Origin: Pseudomonas fluorescens
Lineage (GTDB): Bacteria > Pseudomonadota > Gammaproteobacteria > Pseudomonadales > Pseudomonadaceae
Assembly (NCBI RefSeq): GCF_902497875.1
Contig: NZ_CABVHY010000013.1
Span: forward strand, 1-64,000
DNA length: 64,000 nucleotides
Reading direction: 5' to 3'
Below are positions 1-11,575 of this stretch, piece after piece. The position numbers and the translations under genes are program-made. Every line of letters starts with the position of its first letter. Positions within the stretch are counted from its first letter, which is position 1. The notes beneath the pieces are model-generated. The model was not told the origin of the DNA, did not search any database, and saw only the letters and a program-made list of their open reading frames with translations.

Positions 1-1
1 C

Positions 2-430
2 AAGAAACACATTGATGACGACCCGGACATGCGCCAAATGCGCGATTTGATGGTGACCATTGATGGCATTGCCGACAAATCGGCGCAAATGCTGTTTGCC
101 GAGCTGGGCGACCTGCGAAAGTATTCGAATCCTCGACAAATGGTGGCGGCGGCGGGCTTAAATCCAAAGCTGGAAGAGTCTGGCCAGCTTAAGGGCCGCA
201 CCTTTATCTCGAAAATCGGATCAGCGCGACTCCGAACCGGGCTCTACATGCCAGGTCTGGTGGCGATGCAGCACAACGAAGCGATTATCGCGCTCAAAGA
301 GCGATTGAAAGCCAACGGCAAGGCCCCCAAGCAGATCATCTGTGCAGCAATGCGCAAGCTGCTGCACATCATCTTTGGAGTGATCAAATCGGGCCAGCCC
401 TTTGACCCGAAACTTGCGCTTGCCCGGTGA
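2..430 (+). CDS. IS110-family transposase, C-terminal part (5' end outside window)
   Basis: The reading frame is open from the first bases and ends at TGA 428-430, so only the C-terminal ~142 residues are present. The visible part matches the Transposase_20 (helix-hairpin-helix) domain of IS110-type DEDD transposases: a 'TIDGIADKSAQML' start, 'MVAAAGLNPK', 'SKIGSARLRTGLYM' with the conserved serine region, and a C-terminal 'AAMRKLLHIIFGVIK'. The catalytic DEDD N-terminal domain lies upstream of the window. Only about 60 bp separate the stop codon from a REP sequence, which may be the insertion target. IS110 elements lack classic inverted repeats, so the right end cannot be placed exactly. Confidence 0.9.
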   Translation, partial: KKHIDDDPDMRQMRDLMVTIDGIADKSAQMLFAELGDLRKYSNPRQMVAAAGLNPKLEESGQLKGRTFISKIGSARLRTGLYMPGLVAMQHNEAIIALKERLKANGKAPKQIICAAMRKLLHIIFGVIKSGQPFDPKLALAR

Positions 431-490
431 GAGTTAAGACGGTATCTACGCCGACCGAATACACCCGAGGCATTGCGGATGTACACAAAT

Positions 491-528
491 CCCGTAGGAG
501 CTGCCGAAGGCTGCGATCTTTTGATCTT
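491..528. repeat. REP sequence (GTAGGAGCTGCCG...GATCTTTTGATC type)
   Basis: GTAGGAGCTGCCGAAGGCTG followed by CGATCTTTTGATC matches the REP type that recurs at 13721-13753 and as an inverted pair at 22198-22321. It lies between the IS110 transposase stop and the sucD terminator. Confidence 0.75.
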
Positions 529-538
529 CAGGAACGAC

Positions 539-562
539 AAAGGCCACCCGAAGGTGGCCTTT
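539..562 (-). terminator. Hairpin terminator of the suc operon
   Basis: Perfect 10-bp stem AAAGGCCACC / GGTGGCCTTT with a CGAA loop, 31 bp beyond the sucD stop. On the minus strand the stem ends in TTT followed by GTCGTT, so the U tract is short. It is the only strong hairpin after sucD. Confidence 0.75.
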
Positions 563-592
563 GTCTGGTGTAGCGTCAGGTCAGCGCGAGGC

Positions 593-1474
593 TTACTTGA
601 TAGCCCAACCAGTCAGCTCGGACAGAGCCTTGCCGATATCTGCCAGCGAACGCACGGTTTTCACGCCTGCGTCTTCCAGGGCAGCGAACTTCTCGTCCGC
701 AGTACCCTTGCCGCCAGAGATGATTGCGCCAGCATGGCCCATGCGCTTGCCCGCAGGAGCAGTCACACCAGCGATGTAGGAAACAACCGGCTTGGTCACG
801 TGTGCCTTGATGTAGGCAGCCGCTTCTTCTTCAGCCGAACCGCCGATCTCACCGATCATCACGATCGCTTCGGTCTTCGGGTCTTCCTGGAACAGCTTCA
901 GGATGTCGATGAAGTTGGAGCCCGGGATCGGGTCACCACCGATGCCGACGCAAGTCGACTGACCGAAACCGGCGTCAGTAGTCTGCTTCACAGCTTCGTA
1001 GGTCAGGGTGCCGGAACGGGAAACGATACCGACCTTGCCTGGCAAGTGAATGTGACCTGGCATGATGCCGATCTTGCATTCGCCTGGAGTGATCACGCCT
1101 GGGCAGTTAGGGCCGATCAGGATCACACCCAGTTCGTCGCACTTGACCTTGGCATCCAGCATGTCCAGGGTAGGAATGCCTTCGGTGATGCACACGATCA
1201 GCTTGATGCCGCCGAACGCTGCTTCAAGGATCGAATCCTTGCAGAAAGGAGCTGGAACGTAGATCACGCTGGCGGTGGCGCCAGTGGCTGCTACAGCTTC
1301 TTTCACAGTGTTGAAGACAGGCAGGTCCAGGTGAGTGGTGCCGCCTTTGCCTGGAGTCACGCCGCCAACCATCTTGGTGCCGTACTCGAGAGCTTGCTGG
1401 GTGTGGAAACTACCTTGCGAACCGGTAATACCCTGGCAGATAACTTTGGTGTCTTTATTGATCAGGACGCTCAT
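593..1474 (-). CDS. sucD: Succinyl-CoA ligase (ADP-forming) subunit alpha
   Basis: 293 residues, close to the family's usual length. With SucC it converts succinyl-CoA to succinate with substrate-level phosphorylation in the TCA cycle (cytoplasm). The N-terminal CoA-binding Rossmann domain covers about residues 4-100 ([10 protein letters not shown] near 16-25). The ligase domain carries the phosphorylated histidine in KRMGHAGAI (His247), followed by the glycine-rich SGGKGTA. The start ATG overlaps the sucC stop by one base (TAATG), so translation is probably coupled. It is the last gene of the sdh-suc cluster and is followed by a terminator. Confidence 0.98.
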   Translation of the reverse strand: MSVLINKDTKVICQGITGSQGSFHTQQALEYGTKMVGGVTPGKGGTTHLDLPVFNTVKEAVAATGATASVIYVPAPFCKDSILEAAFGGIKLIVCITEGIPTLDMLDAKVKCDELGVILIGPNCPGVITPGECKIGIMPGHIHLPGKVGIVSRSGTLTYEAVKQTTDAGFGQSTCVGIGGDPIPGSNFIDILKLFQEDPKTEAIVMIGEIGGSAEEEAAAYIKAHVTKPVVSYIAGVTAPAGKRMGHAGAIISGGKGTADEKFAALEDAGVKTVRSLADIGKALSELTGWAIK

Positions 1475-2640
1475 TACTTGCCCTCCGCAGCTTTGACAAC
1501 TTGTTGAGCAGCGTCGGTCAGGCTGGTAGCCGCGATGATGTTCAAACCGCTTTCTGCCAGTACTTTAGCGCCCAGTTCAGCGTTGTTGCCTTCAAGGCGA
1601 ACAACAACCGGGATTTTCACGCCGACTTCTTTCACTGCACCGATGATGCCTTCGGCAATCATGTCGCAACGAACGATGCCGCCGAAGATGTTGACCAATA
1701 CTGCGGCGACGTTAGTGTCGGACAGGATGATCTTGAACGCTTCGGTAACGCGTTCTTTGGTAGCACCGCCGCCCACGTCGAGGAAGTTGGCTGGTTTGCC
1801 GCCATGCAGATTGACGATGTCCATGGTACCCATGGCCAGGCCAGCACCGTTGACCATGCAACCGATGTTGCCTTCCAGTGCTACATAGTTCAGTTCGAAC
1901 TTGGCAGCGTGCGCTTCGCGCGGATCGTCTTGCGACGGATCGTGGAAAGTCTTCAGCTTAGGCTGACGGTACATGGCGTTGGCGTCGATGTTGATCTTGG
2001 CATCGAGGCAATGCAGATCGCCGTCGGCCTTGATCACCAGCGGGTTCACTTCCAGCAGAGCCAGGTCGTGATCCTTGAACAGTTTGGCCAGACCTACGAA
2101 GATCTTGGCGAACTGAGCAACTTGCTTACCTTCCAGACCCAACTGGAAAGCCAGCTCGCGACCCTGGAATGGCTGAGCGCCAACCAGTGGATCGATAGTG
2201 GCCTTGAGGATTTTCTCAGGGGTGTCGTGAGCGATTTTCTCGATGTCCACGCCACCTTCGGTGGAAGCCATGAACACGATGCGACGGCTCGAACGGTCAA
2301 CGACAGCGCCCAGGTACAGCTCTTTAGCGATATCAGTGCACGATTCAACCAGGATCTTGGTGACTGGCTGACCGTTGGCATCAGTCTGGTAAGTCACCAG
2401 ACGCTTGCCCAACCACTGTTGAGCGAATGCCTTGGCGTCTTCTTTGCTGCGAACCAGCTTTACGCCGCCCGCTTTACCGCGACCACCAGCGTGCACCTGG
2501 GCTTTGACAACCCACTCGGTCCCGCCGATTTTGTCGCACGCTTCTGCTGCTGCTTCCGGGGTATCTACTGCGAAACCCTGGGATACTGGCAGGCCGTATT
2601 CAGCGAACAGCTGCTTACCCTGATACTCATGAAGATTCAT
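1474..2640 (-). CDS. sucC: Succinyl-CoA ligase (ADP-forming) subunit beta
   Basis: 388 residues beginning [12 protein letters not shown], the standard SucC N-terminus and length. An upstream in-frame extension of 16 residues is rejected because the family starts at MNLHEY. The ATP-grasp fold occupies about residues 1-230 ([15 protein letters not shown] near 45-60; EVNPLVI near 197-203). The C-terminal CoA-ligase domain carries [15 protein letters not shown] and [10 protein letters not shown]. SucC supplies the nucleotide-binding half of the ligase. Downstream sucD overlaps by one base; upstream lpdG is 178 bp away with an intercistronic hairpin between. Confidence 0.98.
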   Translation of the reverse strand: MNLHEYQGKQLFAEYGLPVSQGFAVDTPEAAAEACDKIGGTEWVVKAQVHAGGRGKAGGVKLVRSKEDAKAFAQQWLGKRLVTYQTDANGQPVTKILVESCTDIAKELYLGAVVDRSSRRIVFMASTEGGVDIEKIAHDTPEKILKATIDPLVGAQPFQGRELAFQLGLEGKQVAQFAKIFVGLAKLFKDHDLALLEVNPLVIKADGDLHCLDAKINIDANAMYRQPKLKTFHDPSQDDPREAHAAKFELNYVALEGNIGCMVNGAGLAMGTMDIVNLHGGKPANFLDVGGGATKERVTEAFKIILSDTNVAAVLVNIFGGIVRCDMIAEGIIGAVKEVGVKIPVVVRLEGNNAELGAKVLAESGLNIIAATSLTDAAQQVVKAAEGK

Positions 2641-2716
2641 GCTTATTACCGTCTTCGTTAGGTACTGCGCATTCGGTGCTGCACTCATTCAAGTGCCGCA
2701 CCACCTGTGACTGCTG

Positions 2717-2739
2717 CTTGCGTAGCTGAGCTACGCAAG
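2717..2739 (-). other. Intercistronic hairpin between lpdG and sucC
   Basis: Perfect 10-bp inverted repeat CTTGCGTAGC / GCTACGCAAG around TGA, in the 178-bp gap between the lpdG stop and the sucC start. It has no U tract, so it is more likely an mRNA-processing or stability element than a full terminator. Confidence 0.55.
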
Positions 2740-2818
2740 ACTGCGTCCGGCTCAAGTTCCGCGGTGAGCCTTGCACACAAGACTCACGACGGGCATAGCG
2801 CCGTGGTTTCTTATTGTC

Positions 2819-4258
<1,440 letters not shown>

Positions 4259-4365
4259 TCATTCCTTTTCGAATCAAACCGGACGGCCCCTTTTGAGGCC
4301 CGTCGTGGGACGAAGCTGGTCATTGCAGGAGGGCCGCTCATCACTGAACGGCCCGTGCAACGAAA

Positions 4366-5583
4366 TCAGATATCCAGCAGCAAACGAGCCGGGTCTTCCA
4401 GCAGGTTCTTGATGGTAACCAGGAAGGTCACAGCTTCTTTGCCATCGATCAGACGGTGATCGTAGGACAGAGCCAGGTACATCATCGGACGGATGACAAC
4501 CTGACCGTTGATCGCCATAGGGCGCTGCAGAATGTTGTGCATGCCCAGGATAGCCGCTTGCGGCGGGTTGACGATCGGAGTCGACATCATCGAACCGAAG
4601 GTACCACCGTTGGTGATGGTGAACGTACCACCGGTCATCTCGTCCATCGACAGTTTGCCGTCACGAGCTTTCTTGCCGAAGGTGGCGATGCCGCCTTCGA
4701 TTTCAGCCAGGCTCATCAGTTCGGCGTTACGCAGAACCGGTACCACCAGACCGCGATCGCTGGACACCGCAACACCGACGTCGGCGTAACCGTGGTAAAC
4801 GATGTCGGCACCGTCGATCGAGGCGTTGACCGCCGGGAAGCGTTTCAGCGCTTCGGTGGCAGCCTTCACGAAGAACGACATGAAGCCCAGGCGTACGCCG
4901 TTGTGGGACTTCTCGAACAGGTCCTTGTACTTCGAACGCAGGGCCATGACTTCGGTCATGTCGACTTCGTTGAAGGTGGTCAGCATCGCCATGTTCGACT
5001 GAGCTTCAACCAGACGCTCGGCAACCTTGGCCCGCAGACGGGTCATCGGAACGCGTTTTTCAACGCGGTCACCGGCAGCGAACACTGGAGCGGCGGCGGC
5101 AGGAGCAGTAGCCTTGGCAGGCGCGGCAGCCGGCGCGGCTTTCTTGGCAGCAACGGCAGCGACTACGTCTTCCTTGGTCACACGACCGCCTTTGCCGGTA
5201 CCGGCAACGGAAGCGATGTTGATGGCGTTTTCTTCAGCCAGCTTGCGAGCAGCCGGTGCAGCAACAGGATCGTCTTCGCCAACAGCAGCGGGTGCAGCAG
5301 CTTGGGCGGCGGCTGGAGCAGCGGCAGCCGGTGCGGCAGCAGCGCCGCCGGCCTGGATAGAGCCCAGAACTTCGTCGGACAGAACGGTGTCGCCTTCGTT
5401 CTTGACGATAGCGCCCAGCACGCCGTCAGCAGTGGCCAGAACTTCCAGTACGACTTTGTCGGTTTCGATGTCGACGATCAGGTCATCACGCTTGACGGCG
5501 TCGCCCGGTTGCTTGTGCCAGGTGGCAACGGTGCCATCGGCAACCGATTCCGGGAAAGTGGGGGCTTTGATCTCGATAGCCAT
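4366..5583 (-). CDS. sucB: Dihydrolipoyllysine-residue succinyltransferase (E2)
   Basis: 405 residues. Core of the 2-oxoglutarate dehydrogenase complex, transferring the succinyl group to CoA. The N-terminal lipoyl domain (about 1-75) has the lipoylated lysine in IETDKVVLE (Lys43). An Ala/Pro-rich hinge follows, then the peripheral E3-binding domain (about 106-145, [11 protein letters not shown] ... [11 protein letters not shown]), a second Ala/Pro hinge and the catalytic domain (about 175-405). The acyltransferase motif [12 protein letters not shown] contains His376 and Asp380. The gene follows sucA by 42 bp and precedes lpdG by 110 bp. Confidence 0.98.
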   Translation of the reverse strand: MAIEIKAPTFPESVADGTVATWHKQPGDAVKRDDLIVDIETDKVVLEVLATADGVLGAIVKNEGDTVLSDEVLGSIQAGGAAAAPAAAAPAAAQAAAPAAVGEDDPVAAPAARKLAEENAINIASVAGTGKGGRVTKEDVVAAVAAKKAAPAAAPAKATAPAAAAPVFAAGDRVEKRVPMTRLRAKVAERLVEAQSNMAMLTTFNEVDMTEVMALRSKYKDLFEKSHNGVRLGFMSFFVKAATEALKRFPAVNASIDGADIVYHGYADVGVAVSSDRGLVVPVLRNAELMSLAEIEGGIATFGKKARDGKLSMDEMTGGTFTITNGGTFGSMMSTPIVNPPQAAILGMHNILQRPMAINGQVVIRPMMYLALSYDHRLIDGKEAVTFLVTIKNLLEDPARLLLDI

Positions 5584-5625
5584 TATCTGTAGTTCCTTAA
5601 ATTCGGTTTCAAGTGCGCGAAGGCG

Positions 5626-8457
5626 TTAAACGGTAAAGGCGTCTTGCAGCAGTTTTTCCTGCTGCTCAGCGTGCATCGATGCATAACCACAAGCAGGAGC
5701 AGCAGAAGCATCACGGCCCGCGTACTCGAGTACGAGCGACTTGTTGTGATTGCCAACGATGCGGCGCATGTGGTGTTGGCTGCAGTACCAGGCACCCTGG
5801 TTCATCGGCTCTTCCTGACACCAAACGATGTGTTTGAGGTTGGTGTACGGAGCCAGGACTTCATTCAAGTCGTCCTCAGGGAATGGGTACAGCTGCTCGA
5901 TACGCACGACGGCGATGTCTTCACGACCTTCGGCACGGCGTTTTTCCAGCAGGTCGTAGTAGACCTTGCCGCTACAAAGAACAATGCGTTCGACCTTTTT
6001 CGGGTCCTGGGCATCGATTTCCGGAATAACGGTCTGGAACGAACCTTCCGCCAGATCTTCCAGGGTCGAGACGGCCAGTTTGTGGCGCAGCAGCGACTTC
6101 GGAGTCAGGACTATCAACGGCTTGCGCAGCGGGCGAATCACCTGACGACGCAGCAAGTGGTAGATCTGAGCCGGCGTAGTCGGCACGGCTACCTGAATGT
6201 TGTGCTCGGCGCACAGCTGCAGGTAACGCTCCAGACGAGCCGAAGAGTGCTCCGGACCCTGACCTTCATAACCGTGCGGCAGCAGCATGGTCAGACCGCA
6301 AAGACGGCCCCACTTGTGCTCACCACTGGTGATGAACTGATCGACAACCACCTGGGCACCGTTGGCGAAGTCGCCGAACTGGGCTTCCCAGATAACCAGG
6401 GCGTTTGGCTCGGTGGTCGAATAACCGTATTCGAACGCCAGAACCGCTTCTTCAGACAGCAGCGAGTCGTACAGGTCGAAACGTGGCTGACCTTTGTACA
6501 AGTTCTGCAGCGGAATGTAGCTGCCAGTGTCTTTCTGATTGTGCAGGACCGCATGACGGTGCGAGAACGTACCGCGCCCGATGTCCTGACCAGTCATGCG
6601 AATCGGGTGACCTTCGAACGCCAGGGTCGCGTACGCCATGGTTTCGGCGTAACCCCAGTTGATCGGCAGGCCGCCGGCTTGCATCTTCTGACGGTCTTCG
6701 TAGATTTTCGAAACCTGGCGCTGAACCACGAAGCCTTCCGGGATTTCCAGCAGCTTGGCGGACAGTTCCTGCAAGGTTTTCAGATCGAAACGAGTGTCGT
6801 GACGCGCGGTCCAGGCATGGCCCAGATACGGACGCCAGTCCACGAACAACTCTTTGTTCGGCTCTTTGACCAGGCTTTTTACAACATGCAGACCGTTGTC
6901 CAGCGCGTTGCGATATTCGTCGATCTTGCCCTGAACACGCTCGGCATCGGCCACACCGGACTGGATCAGGCGCTCGGCGTACAACTCGCGGGTCGTGCGC
7001 TGCTTGGCGATCTGCTGATACATCGCCGGCTGAGTACCGCTAGGTTCGTCGGCCTCGTTGTGGCCGCGACGGCGGTAGCAGACCAGGTCGATCACGATGT
7101 CGCGCTTGTACTGCATGCGGTAGTCGATGGCGAGCTGGGTCACGAACAATACGGCTTCCGGATCATCACCATTCACATGGAGGATCGGCGCCTGGATCAT
7201 TTTCGCGACGTCGGTGCAGTACTCGGTGGAACGCGAGTCTTCCGGGTTGCTGATGGTGAAGCCAACCTGGTTGTTGATCACCAGATGGATCGTGCCGCCC
7301 GTCTTGAAGCCACGGGTTTGCGACATCTGGAAGGTTTCCATGACCACGCCCTGACCTGCGAAAGCAGCGTCACCGTGGATGGAGATCGGCAGAACCTTTT
7401 CACCGGTAGGGTCGTTACGACGATCCTGACGGGCACGCACCGAACCCTCGACCACTGGCGATACGATTTCCAGGTGGGAAGGGTTGAAGGCCATGGCCAG
7501 GTGAACTTCACCGCCGGCGGTCATGACGTTGGACGAGAAGCCCTGGTGATATTTGACGTCACCGGAACCCAGTTCGACCTTTTTCTTGCCTTCGAATTCG
7601 TCGAACAGATCGCGTGGGTTCTTGCCGAAAGTGTTGACCAAGACGTTCAGACGGCCACGGTGGGCCATGCCGATAACAATTTCCTTGGTGCCGTAGGAGC
7701 CCGAACGCTGAATCAACTCATCCAGCAACGGGATCAGGCTTTCACCACCTTCCAGACCGAAACGCTTGGTGCCCGGGTATTTGGTACCCAGGTATTTTTC
7801 CAGGCCTTCGGCAGCAGTCACGCGCTCGAGCAAGTGGCTCTTGATGTCCGCGGAGTACGTCGGACGGCCACGCACGCTTTCCAGACGCTGCTGGAACCAC
7901 TGGCGCTGCTCGGAATCGACGATGTGGGTAAATTCAGAACCGATGGTGCGGCAATATGTCTGCTGCAACGCTTCGTGAATTTCGCGTAGGCTCGCTTCCT
8001 CTTTGCCGATGAACAGGTCGCCGGCACGGAAGGTCGTATCAAGATCGGCATTGGTCAAGCCGTAATGATTGATCGAAAGGTCTGCAGGTGCAGGACGCTT
8101 CCACAGCCCCAGCGGGTCAAGCTGGGCTGCCTGGTGGCCACGCATACGGTAGGCCTGGATCAATCGCAACACTTCAACTTGCTTCTTCTCGTGCTCACTG
8201 CTCACGCTGCCGGCGGAAACCGGTTGGGCGCGGCGCTGGTTCTTTGCCAGCAAGACGAAATGATCGCGAATTGTCGAGTGCGAAACATCGATGGCAGAGC
8301 TGCCGTCAGTCGGCAACTTCTGAAAGTAGGTGCGCCACTCTTCTGGCACAGCGTTAGGGTCGTGCAGGTAGAGCTCGTAGAGCTCTTCCACATAGGCAGC
8401 GTTACTACCAGATAGGTAGGCGCTGTTCCACATGCGCTGCATCACGCTTTCTTGCAT
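5626..8457 (-). CDS. sucA: 2-oxoglutarate dehydrogenase E1 component
   Basis: 943 residues, close to the family's ~930-945. Thiamine-diphosphate-dependent decarboxylation of 2-oxoglutarate and succinylation of SucB. Domain order: N-terminal segment that binds the rest of the complex (MWNSAYLSGSN ... about 10-50), the E1 ThDP/Mg domain (about 215-530, with the VNGDDPEAV motif), the transketolase-like pyrimidine-binding domain (about 600-795, starting NWGYAETMAYATL) and the OGDH C-terminal domain (about 800-940). An internal start at MQRMWNSAY is possible but would only remove five residues. It lies 254 bp downstream of sdhB in the same direction. Confidence 0.98.
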   Translation of the reverse strand: MQESVMQRMWNSAYLSGSNAAYVEELYELYLHDPNAVPEEWRTYFQKLPTDGSSAIDVSHSTIRDHFVLLAKNQRRAQPVSAGSVSSEHEKKQVEVLRLIQAYRMRGHQAAQLDPLGLWKRPAPADLSINHYGLTNADLDTTFRAGDLFIGKEEASLREIHEALQQTYCRTIGSEFTHIVDSEQRQWFQQRLESVRGRPTYSADIKSHLLERVTAAEGLEKYLGTKYPGTKRFGLEGGESLIPLLDELIQRSGSYGTKEIVIGMAHRGRLNVLVNTFGKNPRDLFDEFEGKKKVELGSGDVKYHQGFSSNVMTAGGEVHLAMAFNPSHLEIVSPVVEGSVRARQDRRNDPTGEKVLPISIHGDAAFAGQGVVMETFQMSQTRGFKTGGTIHLVINNQVGFTISNPEDSRSTEYCTDVAKMIQAPILHVNGDDPEAVLFVTQLAIDYRMQYKRDIVIDLVCYRRRGHNEADEPSGTQPAMYQQIAKQRTTRELYAERLIQSGVADAERVQGKIDEYRNALDNGLHVVKSLVKEPNKELFVDWRPYLGHAWTARHDTRFDLKTLQELSAKLLEIPEGFVVQRQVSKIYEDRQKMQAGGLPINWGYAETMAYATLAFEGHPIRMTGQDIGRGTFSHRHAVLHNQKDTGSYIPLQNLYKGQPRFDLYDSLLSEEAVLAFEYGYSTTEPNALVIWEAQFGDFANGAQVVVDQFITSGEHKWGRLCGLTMLLPHGYEGQGPEHSSARLERYLQLCAEHNIQVAVPTTPAQIYHLLRRQVIRPLRKPLIVLTPKSLLRHKLAVSTLEDLAEGSFQTVIPEIDAQDPKKVERIVLCSGKVYYDLLEKRRAEGREDIAVVRIEQLYPFPEDDLNEVLAPYTNLKHIVWCQEEPMNQGAWYCSQHHMRRIVGNHNKSLVLEYAGRDASAAPACGYASMHAEQQEKLLQDAFTV

Positions 8458-8711
8458 GCTTGGTCACCCTCGGTTAGGGGAACACCACCGGCGAAGACAC
8501 CGAGCAAACTTGCAGAAGTCCGAGTGCAGCGACCAAAACAAGCCACTTAGGATCACGCTGATAGTCCGGGTACCAGCCCGGATGCCCCTGCTTGTCTCAT
8601 TTCTTCAAAATAAGAGCCGCAGCTTTGTGAGCTGCTGCTCAGGTTAAAACTACGGCGCCGGTTGAAGCCTGCGCCGCAGCGTCTACGGGTACAGCGGGTA
8701 CAGCAGCTGAA
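8458..8711 (-). other. sdhB-sucA intergenic region with several hairpins
   Basis: 254 bp with no convincing gene. Inverted repeats include CCGGGTACCAGCCCGG near 8567-8583 and GGCGC/GCGCC around 8652-8673, the latter followed on the minus strand by a short T-rich stretch. These could attenuate transcription between sdhB and sucA or hold a separate sucA promoter; the sequence alone does not decide. Confidence 0.4.
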
Positions 8712-9416
8712 TCACACGCCGCTTTGCAGCAGCATGTTACGTATGTGACCGATGGCCTTGGTCGGGTTCAAGCCCTTCGGACAAACGTTGACGCAGTTCA
8801 TGATCCCGCGGCAGCGGAATACGCTGAACGGGTCATCCAGCGAAGCCAGACGCTCGGAAGTCTGAGTGTCACGGCTGTCTGCCAGGAAGCGATAAGCTTG
8901 CAGCAGCGCAGCTGGACCCAGGAACTTGTCCGGGTTCCACCAGAAGGACGGGCAAGAGGTCGAGCAGCAAGCGCACAGGATGCACTCGTACAGACCATCG
9001 ATCTTTTCGCGCTCTTCAGGGGACTGCAGACGCTCGATGGCCGGAGCCGGCGTGTCGTTCTGCAGGTATGGCTTAACTTTTTCGTACTGCTTGTAGAAGA
9101 TGCTCATATCGACGACCAGGTCACGGATAACCGGCAAACCTGGCAGAGGACGAACGATCAGCTTGTTACCTTTTACGACAGCCGACAGCGGCGTGACGCA
9201 CGCCAGAGCGTTTTTGCCGTTGATGTTCATGCCGTCGGAGCCGCAGACACCTTCACGGCAAGAGCGACGATAGGAGAAACCTTCGTCCTGCTCTTTGATC
9301 AGGGCCAGCACATCCAGCACCATCAGGTCTTTACCACCGGTATCGACCGAAAATTCCTGCATGAACGGCGCAGCGTCCTGATCAGGGTTGTAGCGATAAA
9401 CACTGACTTTCAACAT
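8712..9416 (-). CDS. sdhB: Succinate dehydrogenase iron-sulfur subunit
   Basis: 234 residues from MLKVSVYRYNPD, the usual pseudomonad start (an upstream ATG three codons earlier is possible). It passes electrons from SdhA to the membrane quinone site through three clusters. The [2Fe-2S] ligands are in CREGVCGSDGMNINGKNALAC at about residues 55-75 (start of the motif), the [4Fe-4S] in CILCACCSTSC and the [3Fe-4S] in CRGIMNCVNVCP. The gene follows sdhA by 11 bp and is the last of the sdh genes. Confidence 0.98.
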   Translation of the reverse strand: MLKVSVYRYNPDQDAAPFMQEFSVDTGGKDLMVLDVLALIKEQDEGFSYRRSCREGVCGSDGMNINGKNALACVTPLSAVVKGNKLIVRPLPGLPVIRDLVVDMSIFYKQYEKVKPYLQNDTPAPAIERLQSPEEREKIDGLYECILCACCSTSCPSFWWNPDKFLGPAALLQAYRFLADSRDTQTSERLASLDDPFSVFRCRGIMNCVNVCPKGLNPTKAIGHIRNMLLQSGV

Positions 9417-9427
9417 GGCGGCCACCC

Positions 9428-11203
9428 TTAATAAGTCCGAATCATTGGTTCAAAGGTCGGGACTGTTTTTGGCGAGAAGTTCACGGCACGCTTGGCAACG
9501 CGTTTCTCACCAGGGAAGTACAGGGTGTGGCACAACCAGTTGACGTCATCGCGATCTTCGAAGTCTTCACGGGCGTGAGCGCCGCGGGACTCTTTACGGA
9601 TCTCTGCGGCGATGGCGGTAGCTTCGGCCACTTCCAGCAGGTTTTGCAGTTCCAGGGCTTCGATACGAGCGGTGTTGAACGCCTGGCTCTTGTCGTTGAT
9701 CTTGACGTTGGCGATACGGCCACGCAGATCCGCCAGCTGAGCAATACCCTTCTGCATGTATTCGCCGGTACGGAATACACCGAAGTAGTTCTGCATGCAG
9801 CTTTGCAGCTCTTTACGCAGGGTCGCTACGTCTTCGCCTTCGGTACGCGAGTTCAGGCCATCGAGACGTGCCAGGGCAGCGTCGATGTCGGACTGGCGAG
9901 CGCGAGTGTAATCAACGCCTTCCTTCAGGGTCTGTTCCAGGAACAGGCCGGCGGCACGACCGAACACTACCAGGTCGAGCAACGAGTTACCGCCCAGACG
10001 GTTGGCACCGTGAACCGATACGCAAGCCACTTCGCCTACAGCGAACAGACCCGGGATGATCTGGTCAACGCCGTCGGCGTCCTGAGTGATCGCCTGGCCA
10101 TGAATGTTGGTGGGAACGCCACCCATCATATAGTGGCAGGTAGGAACCACTGGAACCGGAGCAACAACCGGGTCAACGTGAGCGAAGGTCTTCGACAGTT
10201 CGCAGATGCCTGGCAGACGGCTGTGCAGCACTTCTTCACCGAGGTGATCAAGTTTCAGCAGAACGTGGTCGCCATCCGGACCACAGCCGTTACCGGCAAT
10301 GATCTCTTTAACCATGGAGCGGGCTACCACGTCACGACCGGCAAGGTCTTTGGCGTTCGGAGCATAACGCTCCATGAAACGCTCGCCGTGCTTGTTGATC
10401 AGGTAACCGCCTTCACCGCGGCAGCCTTCGGTAACCAGTACACCGGCGCCGGCGATGCCGGTCGGGTGGAACTGCCACATCTCGATGTCTTGTACCGGCA
10501 CGCCAGCACGCAGAGCCATGCCGACGCCGTCACCGGTGTTGATCAGGGCATTGGTGGTGGACGAGTAGATACGGCCTGCACCGCCGGTCGCCAATACAGT
10601 AGCGTTGGCGCGGATGTACGAGGTTTCACCGGTTTCAATGCAGATCACGATCATGCCGACAAAGGCACCATCTTCGTTCTTCACCAGGTCGACGCCATAG
10701 TACTCATTGAGGAATACGGTGCCAGCCTTGAGGTTGGCCTGATACAGAGTGTGCAACAGCGCGTGACCGGTACGGTCGGCTGCAGCGCAGGTACGGGCGG
10801 CCTGGCCACCTTTACCGAAGTCCTTGGACTGACCGCCGAATGGACGCTGGTAGATGCGGCCCTGTTCGGTACGGGAGAACGGCAGACCCATGTGTTCCAG
10901 TTCGAAGACCGCTTCCGGGCCTACGGAACACATGTATTCGATAGCGTCCTGGTCACCGATGTAGTCGGAACCCTTGACGGTATCGTACATGTGCCAGCGC
11001 CAGTCATCGTTTGGATCGGCGGAGGCGATGGCGCAAGTGATGCCACCCTGGGCCGAAACGGTGTGGGAACGGGTCGGGAACACCTTGGTGACCACGGCAG
11101 TCTTGTGACCGCCTTGGGCCAGTTGCAGCGCAGCGCGCATGCCAGCACCGCCGCCGCCAATGATGATGGCGTCGAATGCGAGTGTATTAACTGTGTTAGC
11201 CAT
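9428..11203 (-). CDS. sdhA: Succinate dehydrogenase flavoprotein subunit
   Basis: 591 residues; oxidises succinate to fumarate at the inner face of the cytoplasmic membrane. The FAD dinucleotide motif [14 protein letters not shown] is at residues 13-26. The covalent FAD histidine is in [11 protein letters not shown] (His47), and the active-site region includes the family HPTGI (WQFHPTGI) and the GGVPTN stretch. It sits 3 bp downstream of the sdhD stop, so it is part of a tight sdhCDAB unit. Confidence 0.98.
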   Translation of the reverse strand: MANTVNTLAFDAIIIGGGGAGMRAALQLAQGGHKTAVVTKVFPTRSHTVSAQGGITCAIASADPNDDWRWHMYDTVKGSDYIGDQDAIEYMCSVGPEAVFELEHMGLPFSRTEQGRIYQRPFGGQSKDFGKGGQAARTCAAADRTGHALLHTLYQANLKAGTVFLNEYYGVDLVKNEDGAFVGMIVICIETGETSYIRANATVLATGGAGRIYSSTTNALINTGDGVGMALRAGVPVQDIEMWQFHPTGIAGAGVLVTEGCRGEGGYLINKHGERFMERYAPNAKDLAGRDVVARSMVKEIIAGNGCGPDGDHVLLKLDHLGEEVLHSRLPGICELSKTFAHVDPVVAPVPVVPTCHYMMGGVPTNIHGQAITQDADGVDQIIPGLFAVGEVACVSVHGANRLGGNSLLDLVVFGRAAGLFLEQTLKEGVDYTRARQSDIDAALARLDGLNSRTEGEDVATLRKELQSCMQNYFGVFRTGEYMQKGIAQLADLRGRIANVKINDKSQAFNTARIEALELQNLLEVAEATAIAAEIRKESRGAHAREDFEDRDDVNWLCHTLYFPGEKRVAKRAVNFSPKTVPTFEPMIRTY

Positions 11204-11206
11204 GAA

Positions 11207-11575
11207 TCAGATACCCCAAAGAATCTGCACACCCCAGACGAAGTAAGCGAACATCGCGACGCCGCATACAGCCTGGAAGAGGAAACGTACTGCAGTCGCG
11301 GACTTGCCCAGCGCCATCGGCGTCAGGTAGTCGGTCGCGATGGTCCACATGCCGACCCAGGCGTGAGCGCCCAGGGCTACAAGGGCCAGCAGACTGAAGA
11401 TACGCATTCCATTGTTTGCGAACAGGCCGTGCCATTGGGCGTAGCCAATGCCGGGGTTCGCAATGAGGTATCCGATCAGGAAAATGAAATAAGCCGCGAG
11501 AACGACCGCAGACACACGCTGCGCCATCCAGTCATAGAGGCCCGAACGCGACAGGTTCGTAACGCTGGTTACCAT
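11207..11575 (-). CDS. sdhD: Succinate dehydrogenase membrane anchor subunit
   Basis: 122 residues from MVTSVTNLSRSGLYDW; a longer upstream frame would run through sdhC and is rejected. Three transmembrane helices are visible (about 22-42, 57-78, 96-119). The conserved quinone-site sequence GMWTIATDYLTPMAL carries the Asp-Tyr pair equivalent to that used by E. coli SdhD. The start lies 7 bp inside sdhC, suggesting translational coupling. Confidence 0.95.
   Translation of the reverse strand: MVTSVTNLSRSGLYDWMAQRVSAVVLAAYFIFLIGYLIANPGIGYAQWHGLFANNGMRIFSLLALVALGAHAWVGMWTIATDYLTPMALGKSATAVRFLFQAVCGVAMFAYFVWGVQILWGI

Noticed and set aside
473..1507. 344-residue plus-strand ORF opposite sucD, and similar long antisense ORFs at 1501-2661, 2771-4459, 5644-7989, 9527-11707, 39791-41938 and 52187-53665
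   Set aside because: They lie opposite well-conserved genes, have shadow compositions rich in His, Gln, Val and Arg, no family motifs and no ribosome sites. High GC in third codon positions of the real genes explains the open antisense frames.
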